64,000 nt of DNA from Candidatus Sulfuricurvum sp. RIFRC-1 (GTDB taxonomy: Bacteria; Campylobacterota; Campylobacteria; Campylobacterales; Sulfurimonadaceae). The first letter of the stretch is position 1. Each line of letters begins with the position of its first letter. The DNA lies in assembly GCF_000310245.1 (NCBI RefSeq), contig NC_020505.1, positions 2,142,001 to 2,206,000 of the forward strand. The letters run 5' to 3'. The notes beneath the pieces are model-generated. The model made no database searches. It was not told the origin of the DNA and saw only the letters and a list, made by a program, of their open reading frames with translations. Shown here piece by piece: positions 11,092-20,515 of this stretch. Position numbers and translations under genes: made by a program.

Positions 11092-11969
11092 GTTTGCTCC
11101 TTGGTATTGAATCGCTCTTTATAGGAGCATTTTTGACACAGCTCTTCGCTACAGATTCCCTTGGCAAAGCCATTGACAACTGCTAAGGAGCGTTTCGTTT
11201 TCAGAATTTTACCCAAATTTGTCTCTCTCAGGTTACCCAGCTCCATAATCCCCTCTGAATCCAAACAACACGGTACGACACGACCATCAGAGAGAACAGC
11301 AATTTGCTTGTCAAGCCCCTGACAATAACCGTCACTTTCGTGAGTATTGCTCAGGCTCGGCCACTCAAAATAACGATCAAAATGGAGAAGTATTTTAGAT
11401 GCCAGTCGAATCGATTGACGTTCCCCATTGATCTGAGAAGCAACGCTCCCCTCCTCAAGATCAAAATGTCTCTCTAAAAGTTCAAAGAGTTTTTCATTAA
11501 ACTCTTTTTCACTCTGTTCTTCATCCAAATTCCAAACTCTTAAATTGATAAAAAAATCTTTACTCCGCAACAGCTTCTCATCACATAATTCTAAGATAGG
11601 GTCCATATAACTCTCAAAACTTCGAGAAACACTATTTTTATTAAAACTGTTGAGTGATATATTAATCTGACGGATTGAAGGGTGAAAAAGAGCTTCACGC
11701 CGTGCCGAATCGAGATAAAATCCGCTCGTAGTGATCATCACCTTCAATCCACTCGCATAGGCAATCTCTAAATACTCTCTTAAATTGGTGAGGACCATTG
11801 GGTCCCCCATCACATGAAGGGCAATCTCATCCGTATAAGCGGATAACTCTTCAACTACCTTTTTAAAAAACGGGAGTTCCATCGTCGTCGTAGGATTAAG
11901 TTTTGGAGGGCAAAATGTACATGCCAATCCGCATACATTGGTTACCTCTACATACGCACGATGAAATTT
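11073..11969 (-). CDS. Radical SAM/SPASM domain protein, function unknown
   Basis: A 298-residue protein if the GTG at 11969 is the start; I prefer it because AAAGG lies 7 bases upstream, while the ATG at 11990 has no ribosome site. The N-terminal radical SAM motif CxxxCxxC is CGLACTFC. The C-terminal part has SPASM-type cysteines: one near YCQGLDKQ, a CC pair in VVPCCLDSEG, then C, C and C in GICSEELCQKC. SPASM enzymes often modify peptides or maintain enzymes, but no precursor peptide is visible nearby. It lies upstream of mgtE in one transcription unit. Confidence 0.75.
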   Translation of the reverse strand, partial: KFHRAYVEVTNVCGLACTFCPPKLNPTTTMELPFFKKVVEELSAYTDEIALHVMGDPMVLTNLREYLEIAYASGLKVMITTSGFYLDSARREALFHPSIRQINISLNSFNKNSVSRSFESYMDPILELCDEKLLRSKDFFINLRVWNLDEEQSEKEFNEKLFELLERHFDLEEGSVASQINGERQSIRLASKILLHFDRYFEWPSLSNTHESDGYCQGLDKQIAVLSDGRVVPCCLDSEGIMELGNLRETNLGKILKTKRSLAVVNGFAKGICSEELCQKCSYKERFNTKEQTCQKTY

Positions 11970-11984
11970 CACTATAATACCTTT

Positions 11985-12308
11985 ATGCAAACATTAGAAT
12001 CAATCAACCAAACTCTAAATACCAATGACGCAGTGATGCTCTATTTCAGCGCACCGACCTGCAATGTATGTCATGCCCTCAAACCCAAACTGACCGAAGC
12101 CATTATGGATAACTTTCCCACTTTTGTAGCAGAGAGTATTGATATCTCGGAAACTCCCGAAATCGGATCTCATTTTAGTGTTTTTGCGATTCCAACAATA
12201 CTAATCTTTTTTCAAGGGCAGGAATTTTTACGAAAAAGCCGACATATGAGTGTCGGTGAAGTGGTTGACGCGATTGAGCGGCCTTATAACCTTATGGTAG
12301 GAAACTAA
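11985..12308 (+). CDS. Thioredoxin-like protein
   Basis: A 107-residue thioredoxin-fold protein starting MQTLESINQ (ATG 11985; an ATG at 11961 would add eight residues but neither has a clear ribosome site). The active site is CNVC at residues 26-29 rather than the usual CGPC, and the cis-proline loop FAIPTILIF follows. There is no signal peptide, so it is cytoplasmic. A TATAAT lies just upstream. It is divergent from the radical SAM gene with overlapping 5' ends, and its 3' end overlaps the convergent methyltransferase gene by 17 bases. Confidence 0.85.
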   Translation: MQTLESINQTLNTNDAVMLYFSAPTCNVCHALKPKLTEAIMDNFPTFVAESIDISETPEIGSHFSVFAIPTILIFFQGQEFLRKSRHMSVGEVVDAIERPYNLMVGN

Positions 12309-13044
12309 CAATCCCTGCCGTTACGGCAACATTGAGCGATTCCACTCCGCGATACATGGGAATGCTCACACTGTGTGTCGAGGCTCTCATCACAGTATCA
12401 CTCACCCCCTCCGATTCATTCCCTAAGACAAAAATTGCACGTGATGGAATTTTCAACGAGTGAATATCATCGCGTGCATGAGAGGAAAGCGTAATAATCG
12501 CCGTGTCTTTCAAGGTTAGAATTTCACTCAAATCCTCACAGTAATAGATCGGGATTTTAAACAATGTACCCGCACTCGCTTTCATCACCAAAGGTGAGAG
12601 TTTGGTGCTGTTGCGGCGTGGCAATACAATGCCGTCAATTCGGCTGGCGGCAGCGGAGCGGACAATCATCCCTAAATTTTGAGGGTTATTGATCCCATCT
12701 AACGCTAATAGACGAAATGAACCCGGTAAATCGGTCGCGATATTAGAAGCACTACGGTAATTTTGACTCACGACATCAATCGCAACCCCCTGATCCTGAG
12801 CACTGTTTTTAGAGATACGGGATAATGACTCTTTGGTGTGGTACTTGATCTCCACGCCACGCATTTGGGCCAATGCCATAATCTCTTCTATCGTCTCATC
12901 ACTGCGGTTGCTTTTCGAGAGGTGAAGTTTGTGAATCTGTACATCCTGATCACGAAGTACTTCGACCGCTACATTACGCCCATAAAGGGTAATCAGCGAA
13001 TCAAAAAAACGCTTCTTCTCTAAATATTCAGGAGAATCATTCAT
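12292..13044 (-). CDS. SpoU/TrmH family RNA 2'-O-methyltransferase
   Basis: A 250-residue SPOUT-class methyltransferase. The three family motifs are visible: motif 1 LDGINNPQNLGMIVRSAAA (about 133-151), motif 2 FVLGNESEGVSD (about 209-220) and motif 3 SIPMYRGVESLNVAVTAGI (about 231-249). The N-terminal ~100 residues look like the substrate-binding domain of rRNA methylases (YGRNVAVEVL). It differs from the RlmB-type gene at 26232; which rRNA or tRNA position it modifies cannot be told from sequence. It is downstream of tkt, across a structured repeat. Confidence 0.85.
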   Translation of the reverse strand: MNDSPEYLEKKRFFDSLITLYGRNVAVEVLRDQDVQIHKLHLSKSNRSDETIEEIMALAQMRGVEIKYHTKESLSRISKNSAQDQGVAIDVVSQNYRSASNIATDLPGSFRLLALDGINNPQNLGMIVRSAAASRIDGIVLPRRNSTKLSPLVMKASAGTLFKIPIYYCEDLSEILTLKDTAIITLSSHARDDIHSLKIPSRAIFVLGNESEGVSDTVMRASTHSVSIPMYRGVESLNVAVTAGIVSFLP

Positions 13045-13058
13045 CTATTTCCTTTGAC

Positions 13059-13129
13059 GCGAAAGGAATACATCCCTTTCGCTACGCTAGCCGCTTGGGC
13101 TACTAAAGCTAGCCTCTACGAGGCAGAAG
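13059..13129. repeat. Structured intergenic repeat, family 2, copy 1
   Basis: Three consecutive hairpins fill the tkt-methyltransferase gap: GCGAAAGG/CCTTTCGC (13059-13082), TAGCC/GGCTA (13088-13102) and GCCTC/GAGGC (13112-13124), then AGAAG touching the tkt stop. The copy at 49430-49500 has the same three hairpins with compensatory changes. No coding potential was seen. Confidence 0.7.
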
Positions 13130-15046
13130 TTAAATTTTAGCTGTGATGGCTTCCGCAGTGAATCCAAATTTTTCAAACAATTTATCGGCAGGTGCACTGG
13201 CACCAAATCCGTCCATTGCCACAACGCTGTCGGCAAAACGATACCATTCCAATCCTCGTGCCGCTTCAATCGCAACACGTTTTGTCCCCGGCTTGATAAT
13301 AGTATCAATGTAACTTTGTGGTTGTTCTAATAAGAGATCAAAACACGGGACACTCACAATATTGGCTGCAATACCGCGAGATAGGAGGAGTTCAGCAGAC
13401 TCGATTGCTAAACCGACTTCAGAACCCGATGCCATAATGGTAACGGTAGCATTTGGTCGTTCAATCAGCAAGTAACCACCATTTTCAGCATCTCCGTGAA
13501 CTGCGGATGGGAGCAACGGAAGATTTTGACGTGAACAGACAAATGCTGAGGGTGAGTGTTTCATCGAGAGGGCTTTTTGCCAACATTTGACATTCTCAGC
13601 GCCATCTGCAGGGCGGTAAACATAAAAATTCGGCAAGGCTCTGAACTGGCTCAAGTGCTCAATCGGTTGATGAGTAGGGCCGTCTTCACCCACACCGATA
13701 CTATCATGGGTCCAAATAAAGAAATGCTGGATTCCGCTTAACGCAGCAATACGAGCTGATGGTTTGAGGTAATCGCTGAATACGAAGAAGGTTGCACTAA
13801 ATGGCATTAGCGGACCGTACAAGGCCATCGCATTGGTGATCGATGCCATCGCATGCTCACGAATACCGAAATGGATATTTTTACCCTTAGGGAAATCGCC
13901 CATATTGGTAAGTTCAGTTTTATTCGATGGTCCAAGGTCAGCAGAACCTCCGAGGAACCCTGGAATCGCTTTGGCAATGGCGTTCAAAATAATACCGTTC
14001 GTATTACGCGTTGCATCGGCTTTTTCGAAACTAGGCCATTGGATACGACTGAAATCAGGATTCATCAACTGCTCATACGCTTCGTTTTGCTCAGAAAGAG
14101 GGAGTTCTTTAAGACGGTGATTCCATTCACGCTCTGCCAAGTCCCCTTTCTCAATCGCACATCGGAAACGTTCCAACACATCCGCATCAACTGCAAAGGT
14201 TGCTTCAGGGTCAAACCCTGCCGCAATTTTTGACTCTTTGATCACATCATGTCCCAAAGGTGCTCCGTGGGCATGGTGAGTCCCTTCCATTTTACCACCG
14301 CCTTTAGCGATTACGGTATTTGCTATGATAAGTACCGGACGTTTAATGGTTTTAGCTTGAGTCAATGCACTGTCAATCTCATCAAAATTGTGTCCGTCAA
14401 TCTCCAAAACTGCCCAGTTTTGAGACTCGAAACGATCTCTCATATTTTCACTGAGACTAAGCTCGGTCGATCCCTCGATCGTAATGCAGTTTGAATCGTA
14501 AATCAAGACCAGATTATCCAATCCCATATGCCCTGCAATCGAACACGCTTCATAACTAATTCCCTCTTCGAGGTCACCATCACCACACAAACAGTAAACC
14601 TTATGATCGATCAATGCTGCCGTTTCTGAGTTTACTTTGTTGCCGACATATGAGGAAGCCATAGCGAAACCGACCGCATTGGCAATTCCTTGTCCCAAAG
14701 GTCCGGTTGTAATCTCAATTCCAGCCGTGTGACCGTACTCAGGATGTCCCGGAGTTTTAGAATCAAGCTGACGAAAGTTTTGAAGGTCACTGATCTCCAA
14801 TCCGTATCCCCAAAGATAATAAAGGGAATAGATCAATCCAGTCCCGTGTCCGCCGGAGAAGACTAAACGGTCACGATTGAGCCATTTTGGATTTTTCGGG
14901 TTGTGATTGAGATGTTCAGAGAGAACAACCGCGATATCTGCCAATCCCATCGGAGCGCCCGGATGTCCTGAAGAGGCCTGTTGAACCATGTCTGCCGCTA
15001 AAAAGCGGATTGTATCAGCCATTTTTTGGCGTGTTGTATTACTCAT
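13130..15046 (-). CDS. tkt: Transketolase
   Basis: A 638-residue thiamin-diphosphate enzyme that moves two-carbon units between sugar phosphates in the pentose phosphate route. Visible marks are the N-terminal SSGHPGAPMG block, the ThDP/Mg2+ motif GDGDLEEGISYEA near residue 155, the pyrimidine domain (IHFGIREHAMAS near residue 394) and the C-terminal domain with GSEVGLAIE. It begins 3 bases after the prenyl synthase stop. The operon ferredoxin-panD-prenyl synthase-tkt follows from the spacing. Confidence 0.97.
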   Translation of the reverse strand: MSNTTRQKMADTIRFLAADMVQQASSGHPGAPMGLADIAVVLSEHLNHNPKNPKWLNRDRLVFSGGHGTGLIYSLYYLWGYGLEISDLQNFRQLDSKTPGHPEYGHTAGIEITTGPLGQGIANAVGFAMASSYVGNKVNSETAALIDHKVYCLCGDGDLEEGISYEACSIAGHMGLDNLVLIYDSNCITIEGSTELSLSENMRDRFESQNWAVLEIDGHNFDEIDSALTQAKTIKRPVLIIANTVIAKGGGKMEGTHHAHGAPLGHDVIKESKIAAGFDPEATFAVDADVLERFRCAIEKGDLAEREWNHRLKELPLSEQNEAYEQLMNPDFSRIQWPSFEKADATRNTNGIILNAIAKAIPGFLGGSADLGPSNKTELTNMGDFPKGKNIHFGIREHAMASITNAMALYGPLMPFSATFFVFSDYLKPSARIAALSGIQHFFIWTHDSIGVGEDGPTHQPIEHLSQFRALPNFYVYRPADGAENVKCWQKALSMKHSPSAFVCSRQNLPLLPSAVHGDAENGGYLLIERPNATVTIMASGSEVGLAIESAELLLSRGIAANIVSVPCFDLLLEQPQSYIDTIIKPGTKRVAIEAARGLEWYRFADSVVAMDGFGASAPADKLFEKFGFTAEAITAKI

Positions 15047-15049
15047 CGT

Positions 15050-15898
15050 TTAGTCCTTGTGTCGGTTAATGTAGTGGTTAAGTGTTGGTGACAACTCACG
15101 CTGCAAATTCTCATCAAAACTCATCATTTGTTGGGTAATTTTTTCGGCCAAAACATCCGCTTCTTCCATAGCTTTCTCAAATCCTAATAAAGTGACAAAG
15201 CTATTTTTTGCCTGATCGTTATTGGTAGTCTTACCCGCTTGTTCATCATTTTGTGTCACATCTAAAATGTCATCTTGAATCTGAAAAAGCAACCCTAAAT
15301 CAATCCCAAAATCATATAAAGAGTGCGCAAGATCGTCACGTCCAACAATAAATGCCCCCATTTGTAACGATGCGGCAATGAGTTTCCCCGTTTTGTGAAT
15401 ATGAAGCATTTTCACTTGATCCAATTCTAAACGCTGATTTTCAAAATGGCAATCAATCGCTTGACCCAAAACCATCCCATGCACTCCGCCGTTATAGGCA
15501 AGAGAGCGAACCAATTTAACAATCACTCGATCAGAAAGCGGAGCATTGGAAAGGACTTCAAAGGCATAGGTGTTAAGTGCATCACCGGCTAAAATGGCAC
15601 TCACTTCATCGTATGTTTTGTGGAGAGTTGGAAGACCTCGACGCAAATCGGCATTATCCATAGCGGGAAGATCATCATGAATCAAAGAATAAGTATGGAG
15701 CAGTTCAATCGCTAATGCAACCGAATAGGCACTTTGGATTAAAAGCGGGTTATAAGCACCAACGACTCCCAATAAAAGTGCCGGGCGAAACCGTTTTCCG
15801 CCACCGATAAGCATTTGATGCAAAGATGACTCGTAATGGGGGTGAAAGCTCTCAACAGTTGGAAGGTGTGAACTTAAAAATGCTTCAAACTGCTCCAT
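15050..15898 (-). CDS. ispA: Short-chain prenyl diphosphate synthase (geranyl/farnesyl type)
   Basis: A 282-residue trans-prenyltransferase of the IspA type. The first Asp-rich motif is DDLPAMDNADLRRG (about 75-88), with two residues inserted between the aspartates as in bacterial farnesyl synthases; the second is FQIQDDILD near residue 211. GGKRFRPAL near residue 33 is also conserved. It condenses isopentenyl diphosphate with allylic diphosphates for quinone and undecaprenyl synthesis. The exact chain length made is inferred. Confidence 0.92.
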   Translation of the reverse strand: MEQFEAFLSSHLPTVESFHPHYESSLHQMLIGGGKRFRPALLLGVVGAYNPLLIQSAYSVALAIELLHTYSLIHDDLPAMDNADLRRGLPTLHKTYDEVSAILAGDALNTYAFEVLSNAPLSDRVIVKLVRSLAYNGGVHGMVLGQAIDCHFENQRLELDQVKMLHIHKTGKLIAASLQMGAFIVGRDDLAHSLYDFGIDLGLLFQIQDDILDVTQNDEQAGKTTNNDQAKNSFVTLLGFEKAMEEADVLAEKITQQMMSFDENLQRELSPTLNHYINRHKD

Positions 15899-15941
15899 TG
15901 TTCTCCCACTATTTTTTAGCGAAAGTGTAGCATGAGCGAGC

Positions 15942-16307
15942 TTATATCTTCTCGATTATGTCGGTGATTGCATTCTCATCATCGACTAATACGACGGTAG
16001 GTTTGTAGTTTTCGAGTTCATTATCATTGTATGTGGCATAGGCAACGATAATAATCTTATCACCCTTATGTACTTTACGCGCCGCAGCGCCGTTTAGACA
16101 AATATCACGTTGACCGCGCTCACCAAGAATAATATAGGTCGAAAACCGCTCACCGTTATTAATGTTGAGGATTTCCACTTTTTGACCTACACGCATTTTG
16201 GAAGCTTCCAAAAGTTCTTCGTCAATCGTGATCGAACCGACGTAATTAAGATTAGCGTCGGTGACCGTAGCACGGTGTATTTTACTGTAGAGCATTTCGA
16301 TCAACAT
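15942..16307 (-). CDS. panD: Aspartate 1-decarboxylase proenzyme
   Basis: A 121-residue PanD, which makes beta-alanine for pantothenate and coenzyme A. The self-cleavage site Gly24-Ser25 is intact (YVGSITID), and cleavage would create the pyruvoyl group on Ser25. The N-terminus [16 protein letters not shown] aligns with the family start, and [15 protein letters not shown] matches the conserved middle block. It begins 3 bases after the ferredoxin gene. Confidence 0.97.
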   Translation of the reverse strand: MLIEMLYSKIHRATVTDANLNYVGSITIDEELLEASKMRVGQKVEILNINNGERFSTYIILGERGQRDICLNGAAARKVHKGDKIIIVAYATYNDNELENYKPTVVLVDDENAITDIIEKI

Positions 16308-16310
16308 CGA

Positions 16311-16685
16311 TTAGCGTCCCATCTGCTTCATCATGTCAGCAGGGCTGATTGCCGTATCCCATAGATCAGAGGGAATAACATACTCTTGTACCACTTCACC
16401 GCCAATGATATGACGATCGATAATTTCATTGATTTTTTCTTTTGTAAGTCCCGCATACATGACATGTCCCGGTTCTACCAACATAATCGGTCCGACATTA
16501 CAGCGGTTCATGCATGAAGTACGGATCGGTTGTACGGTTGCAATGAGACCTTTTTGCATCAATGTTTGAGCCAAATGTTGAAACAAATCCTGAGTCTGCG
16601 GATTAACACAGCTTGGTTTTGGCATGCCCGGAGGGGAACTTTGTTCACATTTGAAAATATAAAACGCCGGTTGTGGGATACCCAT
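16311..16685 (-). CDS. Thioredoxin-like [2Fe-2S] ferredoxin
   Basis: A 124-residue protein with the four-cysteine pattern of thioredoxin-like [2Fe-2S] ferredoxins: C13, C26 (12 residues apart), C58 and C62 (three apart, in SCMNRCNVGP). The fold is also found in the NuoE-type subunit of hydrogenases and complex I. The partner is unknown. It is the first gene of a unit with panD, ispA and tkt; a TATAAT lies about 55 bases upstream. Confidence 0.85.
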   Translation of the reverse strand: MGIPQPAFYIFKCEQSSPPGMPKPSCVNPQTQDLFQHLAQTLMQKGLIATVQPIRTSCMNRCNVGPIMLVEPGHVMYAGLTKEKINEIIDRHIIGGEVVQEYVIPSDLWDTAISPADMMKQMGR

Positions 16686-16737
16686 CTACTACATCCTTGA
16701 AATCAGTGTGCTTTTGACACCGCAAATTAATAACGGT

Positions 16738-16743
16738 ATTATA
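16738..16743 (-). promoter_or_regulatory. Likely -10 element for the ferredoxin-panD-ispA-tkt unit
   Basis: A perfect TATAAT on the minus strand lies in the 106-base gap after murE, with an A/T-rich region upstream but no good -35 box. The gap holds nothing else recognisable. Confidence 0.5.
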
Positions 16744-16791
16744 GCCAAATCCTACCAGTGCATATTAAGCTCCAGTAAGCAACTTGTCGGT

Positions 16792-18087
16792 TTAAATCTC
16801 TTTTAACAACTCACGGGCTACGACGCGATCATCAAACGGGAGATGTTGATCGTAAATGATCTGAGAGGTTTCATCCCCTTTTCCTAGAATCAAAACCACT
16901 TCATCGCCGCTACGCTCTTTAAGTGCTTGAGCAATTGCAGCTCTGCGATTAACATCAACAAAAATATTCGATCTATCTTCAATCCCTGCCAAAATATCTT
17001 CGATAATGGCATCTGGGTCTTCAAAGCGGGGATTATCACTCGTTACATACACTTTTTTAGCATACGTACTCGCGACTCGTCCCATCAATGGTCGCTTTGT
17101 CCGATCACGATCACCGCCTGCACCGAAAACGACCAATACCTCTTTCTCTTTAAGGGCATTGAGTACCTGTTCCATCCCATCAGGAGTATGGGCAAAATCA
17201 ACAATCACAAGAGGAGATTCGCTAACCACCTCCATACGTCCGCTTACACCGCCGAAATTTTCAACCGCATCGGCAATTTTTTCCAGACTTTCGTTGCTTA
17301 CCAAATGAACCGCTGCCATTGCCGCAGTAATATTATAGAGATTAAAAAAGCCGTGCAACGAAGTAACAAACGGAACGTGATCTTCGAAATGTTTCATTAC
17401 GCCGCTTACACCGTTATTCAGAGAATACGCAATAATTTTATAGGTAGCCGGATTTTCGACTCCATACGTAAAGGCATTTTTGAAATTAAACTCAGCCTTG
17501 GGTTCATCTTTGTTAATCAGCTTTTTCGTCTCATCTTGGAAAAAGAGATTTTTAATCCGTGTATATTCTTCGATACTTGCATGATAATCGAGATGATCTT
17601 GAGTGATGTTGGTTAAGATCTTCAATCCGAACGTAATCCCGGCGATCCGCTCTTGTTCGATCGCATGAGAGCTTACTTCCATCACGAAATACTCACACCC
17701 TGAAGCTATTGCGTGTGCCATATGACGATAGGTATTGAGTACGCTCGGGGTCGTAAGCGTTTTCCCCTCCATCGGCGCATCATTCATAAAAAAGCCGCGC
17801 GTACCCTGCATGGCTGCTTTGTGTCCCAAATCAAGCAATAACGAATAAATAGCACTCGCGGTTGTCGTTTTCCCGTTCGTTCCGGTAATACCGATAACAC
17901 AGATGCGATCCAATCCAAAAAGTCTCCAGCATTCCTCTGGGGCGATTATTGAGTGAGCCCCACGGGAAAGAGCATCCTCTTTGTACTTCTCATTTTGCTT
18001 TGTCAGTAAAAAAGCACATTCACTGTTGCAATCGCTTGAATTTTCACTAATGAATCGATAAGGCTGACCTTCAATCTCAATTTTCAA
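16792..18087 (-). CDS. murE: UDP-MurNAc-tripeptide synthetase MurE
   Basis: A 431-residue Mur ligase that adds meso-diaminopimelate to UDP-MurNAc-L-Ala-D-Glu in the cytoplasm. The ATP loop is GITGTNGKTTTASA (about 63-76), and ITQDHLDYH marks the central domain. The C-terminal DNPRFEDP is the DAP-recognition motif, so the peptide carries diaminopimelate rather than lysine. At 431 residues it is about 60 shorter than the E. coli enzyme, mainly in the N-terminal domain. The start overlaps the TPR gene by 11 bases. Confidence 0.94.
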   Translation of the reverse strand: MKIEIEGQPYRFISENSSDCNSECAFLLTKQNEKYKEDALSRGAHSIIAPEECWRLFGLDRICVIGITGTNGKTTTASAIYSLLLDLGHKAAMQGTRGFFMNDAPMEGKTLTTPSVLNTYRHMAHAIASGCEYFVMEVSSHAIEQERIAGITFGLKILTNITQDHLDYHASIEEYTRIKNLFFQDETKKLINKDEPKAEFNFKNAFTYGVENPATYKIIAYSLNNGVSGVMKHFEDHVPFVTSLHGFFNLYNITAAMAAVHLVSNESLEKIADAVENFGGVSGRMEVVSESPLVIVDFAHTPDGMEQVLNALKEKEVLVVFGAGGDRDRTKRPLMGRVASTYAKKVYVTSDNPRFEDPDAIIEDILAGIEDRSNIFVDVNRRAAIAQALKERSGDEVVLILGKGDETSQIIYDQHLPFDDRVVARELLKEI

Positions 18088-18670
18088 TGCTTTTCCCCTT
18101 GGCTAAACGACGTAACAAATTGCGAAGCTGTCGATCATTCGGATAGACACCAAGAGCACTTTCCAAATAACTCAGTGCCATCTCTTTGTACCCATGATCG
18201 ATCAGATTATCCAAAAAATCAACAAAATCTTCTTTCTCGGTAATAATGACACGCGTTGAGAACATAATGTTTTCAAAAATTCGGTTAAAATCATTTTCAC
18301 TCTCAACCAACTCTTTAAACTCTGTGTACATAATACCGTCTTCATATGCCAAACGCTGTTTTACGGTCTCATCAAACAATCCGGACAACTGATCCAATGT
18401 TCCGTCCATTGTCTGTAAAATTTCAGAAATTACCGTATCCGCCGTTTCGACATCTTCACTGCGCAAAATTGTATAGTAATCAAACAATGCTTCCCCGGCA
18501 CTTTCACCGCCCATAGCCATGTCAGATAAAATCGCACCGTTGTAGGCCTCTTTAGAATCAGGGTGGTCTTTAAGTGCTAATGAATAATCACGTAAAGCTT
18601 CAGTGTACTGACCCGCCAAAAAATGTTCATTTGCTTGCTTGAGGGTTTTAGATAAGGTAATGGTTTTCAT
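18077..18670 (-). CDS. Tetratricopeptide repeat protein
   Basis: A 197-residue soluble protein. Two TPR-like units are seen at the N-terminus (ANEHFLAGQYTEALRDYSLAL, about 14-34, and the following DSKEAYNGAILSDMAM), and a further helix pair at the C-terminus (KEMALSYLESALGVYPNDRQ). There is no signal peptide or membrane segment. Partners are unknown. Its 3' end overlaps murE, so translation may be coupled, which hints at a cell-wall link without proving it. Confidence 0.7.
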   Translation of the reverse strand: MKTITLSKTLKQANEHFLAGQYTEALRDYSLALKDHPDSKEAYNGAILSDMAMGGESAGEALFDYYTILRSEDVETADTVISEILQTMDGTLDQLSGLFDETVKQRLAYEDGIMYTEFKELVESENDFNRIFENIMFSTRVIITEKEDFVDFLDNLIDHGYKEMALSYLESALGVYPNDRQLRNLLRRLAKGKSIEN

Positions 18671-18718
18671 AGATATCCCTCCTATGTATTATTCTAATAT
18701 CGGCTCAATGATGTGAAA

Positions 18719-18994
18719 TTATAATGCGTCGATTTGATGTTCCATACCCTGCGGTACGTTAATGACATTTAATTCTGGATGGATATCCATCCGCAATTGA
18801 CGTTCAACACCGTATTTTAGTGTATTACCGCTGCTTGAACATCCAATGCACGCACCTTGTAATTGTACATATATTGTTCCATTCTTAACTGTAAGAAATG
18901 CTATATCACCGCCGTCCAACGCTAGGCTCGGACGAATTTTATCAATGACACTGCGAACCGGCTGTATCAATTCTTCATCGCTAAATGGAATCAT
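18719..18994 (-). CDS. NFU-domain iron-sulfur carrier protein
   Basis: A 91-residue stand-alone NFU domain. The Fe-S binding CxxC is in GACIGCSSSGNTLKYGVE near residue 50; LALDGGDIAFL near residue 26 is also conserved. Such proteins carry assembled clusters to target enzymes. It lacks the scaffold domain of full-length NifU and the A-type domain of NfuA. It lies between rplQ and the TPR-murE unit. Confidence 0.88.
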   Translation of the reverse strand: MIPFSDEELIQPVRSVIDKIRPSLALDGGDIAFLTVKNGTIYVQLQGACIGCSSSGNTLKYGVERQLRMDIHPELNVINVPQGMEHQIDAL

Positions 18995-19121
18995 AGTTAT
19001 TGTACCTTTAAATAAACGCTCTAATATTGTGTTATGGTATAAAAAATGCTCTTTACATGCACTAATGGGAAAAGGGTAGTTTTAGAGCGAAGCTCGATTT
19101 AAGGGGGAGGTATTGAACTCG

Positions 19122-19472
19122 TTAAACGAGTTCAATGTACGCCATTGGTGTAGCATCACCACGACGAATGCGAGTTTTAACGATACGAGTATACCCACCG
19201 TTACGCTCAGTATATTTAGGAGCAACTTCATTCATAAGTTGTTTCGTTGCTTCTTTGTTTTGTAATACAGCGAACACAGAACGGTGAGCGTTTGCATCAC
19301 CTGTACGTGCAGTTGTAATCAATTTTTCAGCAAATGAACGAAGTTCTTTTGCTTTCATCAACGTAGTTTCGATTTTACCGTGTTCAATCAACGCAATGCT
19401 AAGGTTGGTCAACAAAGCTTCACGATGTGCGCTCGTTCGACCTAGCTTGCGGTATCCGTGACGATGTCTCAT
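19122..19472 (-). CDS. rplQ: 50S ribosomal protein L17
   Basis: L17, 116 residues. The start [21 protein letters not shown] and the internal [14 protein letters not shown] are family signatures. It ends the alpha operon after rpoA, in the universal order. A weak GAGC/GCTC hairpin lies about 20 bases after the stop; it lacks a strong U-run. Confidence 0.98.
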   Translation of the reverse strand: MRHRHGYRKLGRTSAHREALLTNLSIALIEHGKIETTLMKAKELRSFAEKLITTARTGDANAHRSVFAVLQNKEATKQLMNEVAPKYTERNGGYTRIVKTRIRRGDATPMAYIELV

Positions 19473-19499
19473 GAGATACTTCCTATAATAGTTTAAAGC

Positions 19500-20492
19500 T
19501 TATTCAGCTTCGATTTTCTTTTTAATTGCGCTGATCAATTCATCAGCCAAGTCTTGCCCGACAGTATAACCGTACTCAGTGATTTTTTCTAAAATCTCTT
19601 CAAACGATTTCTTACCAAGGTTTTTCACTTCTTTCAAATCATTTTGGCTCATCATTACGATTTCACCGATGTATTTGATGTTAGAGCGATCCAAACAGTT
19701 GAAGCTGCGTGCACTTAAACCAAGATCTTCAATACGAGCACCCAAACGTTTAAGCTCAGGATGCTCATCATTGCGCTCAGTTGCCGCAGGAGTTTTAATG
19801 CTCACTTCGCTGTTGAATACCGCCATTTGTGCGTACATAACTTCCAATGCGTTTTTAAACGCATCTACCGGAGAGATTTGTCCGTCAGTAACAATGTTAA
19901 TTACTACTTTTTCAAAATTCGGGTTATCTTCAACCAATACGTTCTCAATAGCATAAGTTGCACGGCGAACCGGTGTAAAATACGCATCAAGAGCGATGTA
20001 GCCATCACTTAATACATCCCGTACATCTTCACTCGGTGCATAACCGATACCCTGATGAATTTTAACGGTGAAAGTTAACGTCGCATCTTCATTCAACGTT
20101 GCCAAAAATGAATTTGGCGTTACCACTTCGACATCGTCATTATCCAAATCACGTCCATGAATTTCACAAGGGCCTGCGAAACTGTAAGTGATCTCTTTCT
20201 CTTTGAGTCCGTTTTTCAATTTGAAACGAACACCTTTGAGGTTAATGATGAAATCCGAAATGTCTTCGAGCATACCGCGAACAGAGTCGAACTCATGTTT
20301 AGCACCCTCAATTTTAATACCGATCGGCGCGTATCCAACCGAACTGCTTAGCAAAAAGCGGCGAAGTGGATGAGCGAGTGAAACCGCGAATCCGGTTTCA
20401 AACGGATAGGCGATAATATTCGCTTCGTTCGCGCTGATTTGCTCGACGACAAACTCTTTCGGAAGAAGCGGTGATGTCTTAATTTTTTTCAT
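19500..20492 (-). CDS. rpoA: RNA polymerase alpha subunit
   Basis: Alpha subunit, 330 residues. The N-terminal assembly domain (about 1-235, with [13 protein letters not shown] near residue 41) dimerises and binds beta/beta'. A linker leads to the C-terminal domain (about 250-320; [16 protein letters not shown], ending in a GKKSFEEI helix-hairpin) that contacts upstream DNA and activators. Order rpsD-rpoA-rplQ. Confidence 0.98.
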   Translation of the reverse strand: MKKIKTSPLLPKEFVVEQISANEANIIAYPFETGFAVSLAHPLRRFLLSSSVGYAPIGIKIEGAKHEFDSVRGMLEDISDFIINLKGVRFKLKNGLKEKEITYSFAGPCEIHGRDLDNDDVEVVTPNSFLATLNEDATLTFTVKIHQGIGYAPSEDVRDVLSDGYIALDAYFTPVRRATYAIENVLVEDNPNFEKVVINIVTDGQISPVDAFKNALEVMYAQMAVFNSEVSIKTPAATERNDEHPELKRLGARIEDLGLSARSFNCLDRSNIKYIGEIVMMSQNDLKEVKNLGKKSFEEILEKITEYGYTVGQDLADELISAIKKKIEAE

Positions 20493-20515
20493 GCTGAACG
20501 CCCTTTCTTTAATGA

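Noticed and set aside
16927-17616. A 229-codon open frame on the plus strand inside murE
   Set aside because: MurE on the minus strand has all its motifs; the plus frame is rich in Cys, Phe and Ile in no pattern and lacks a ribosome site.
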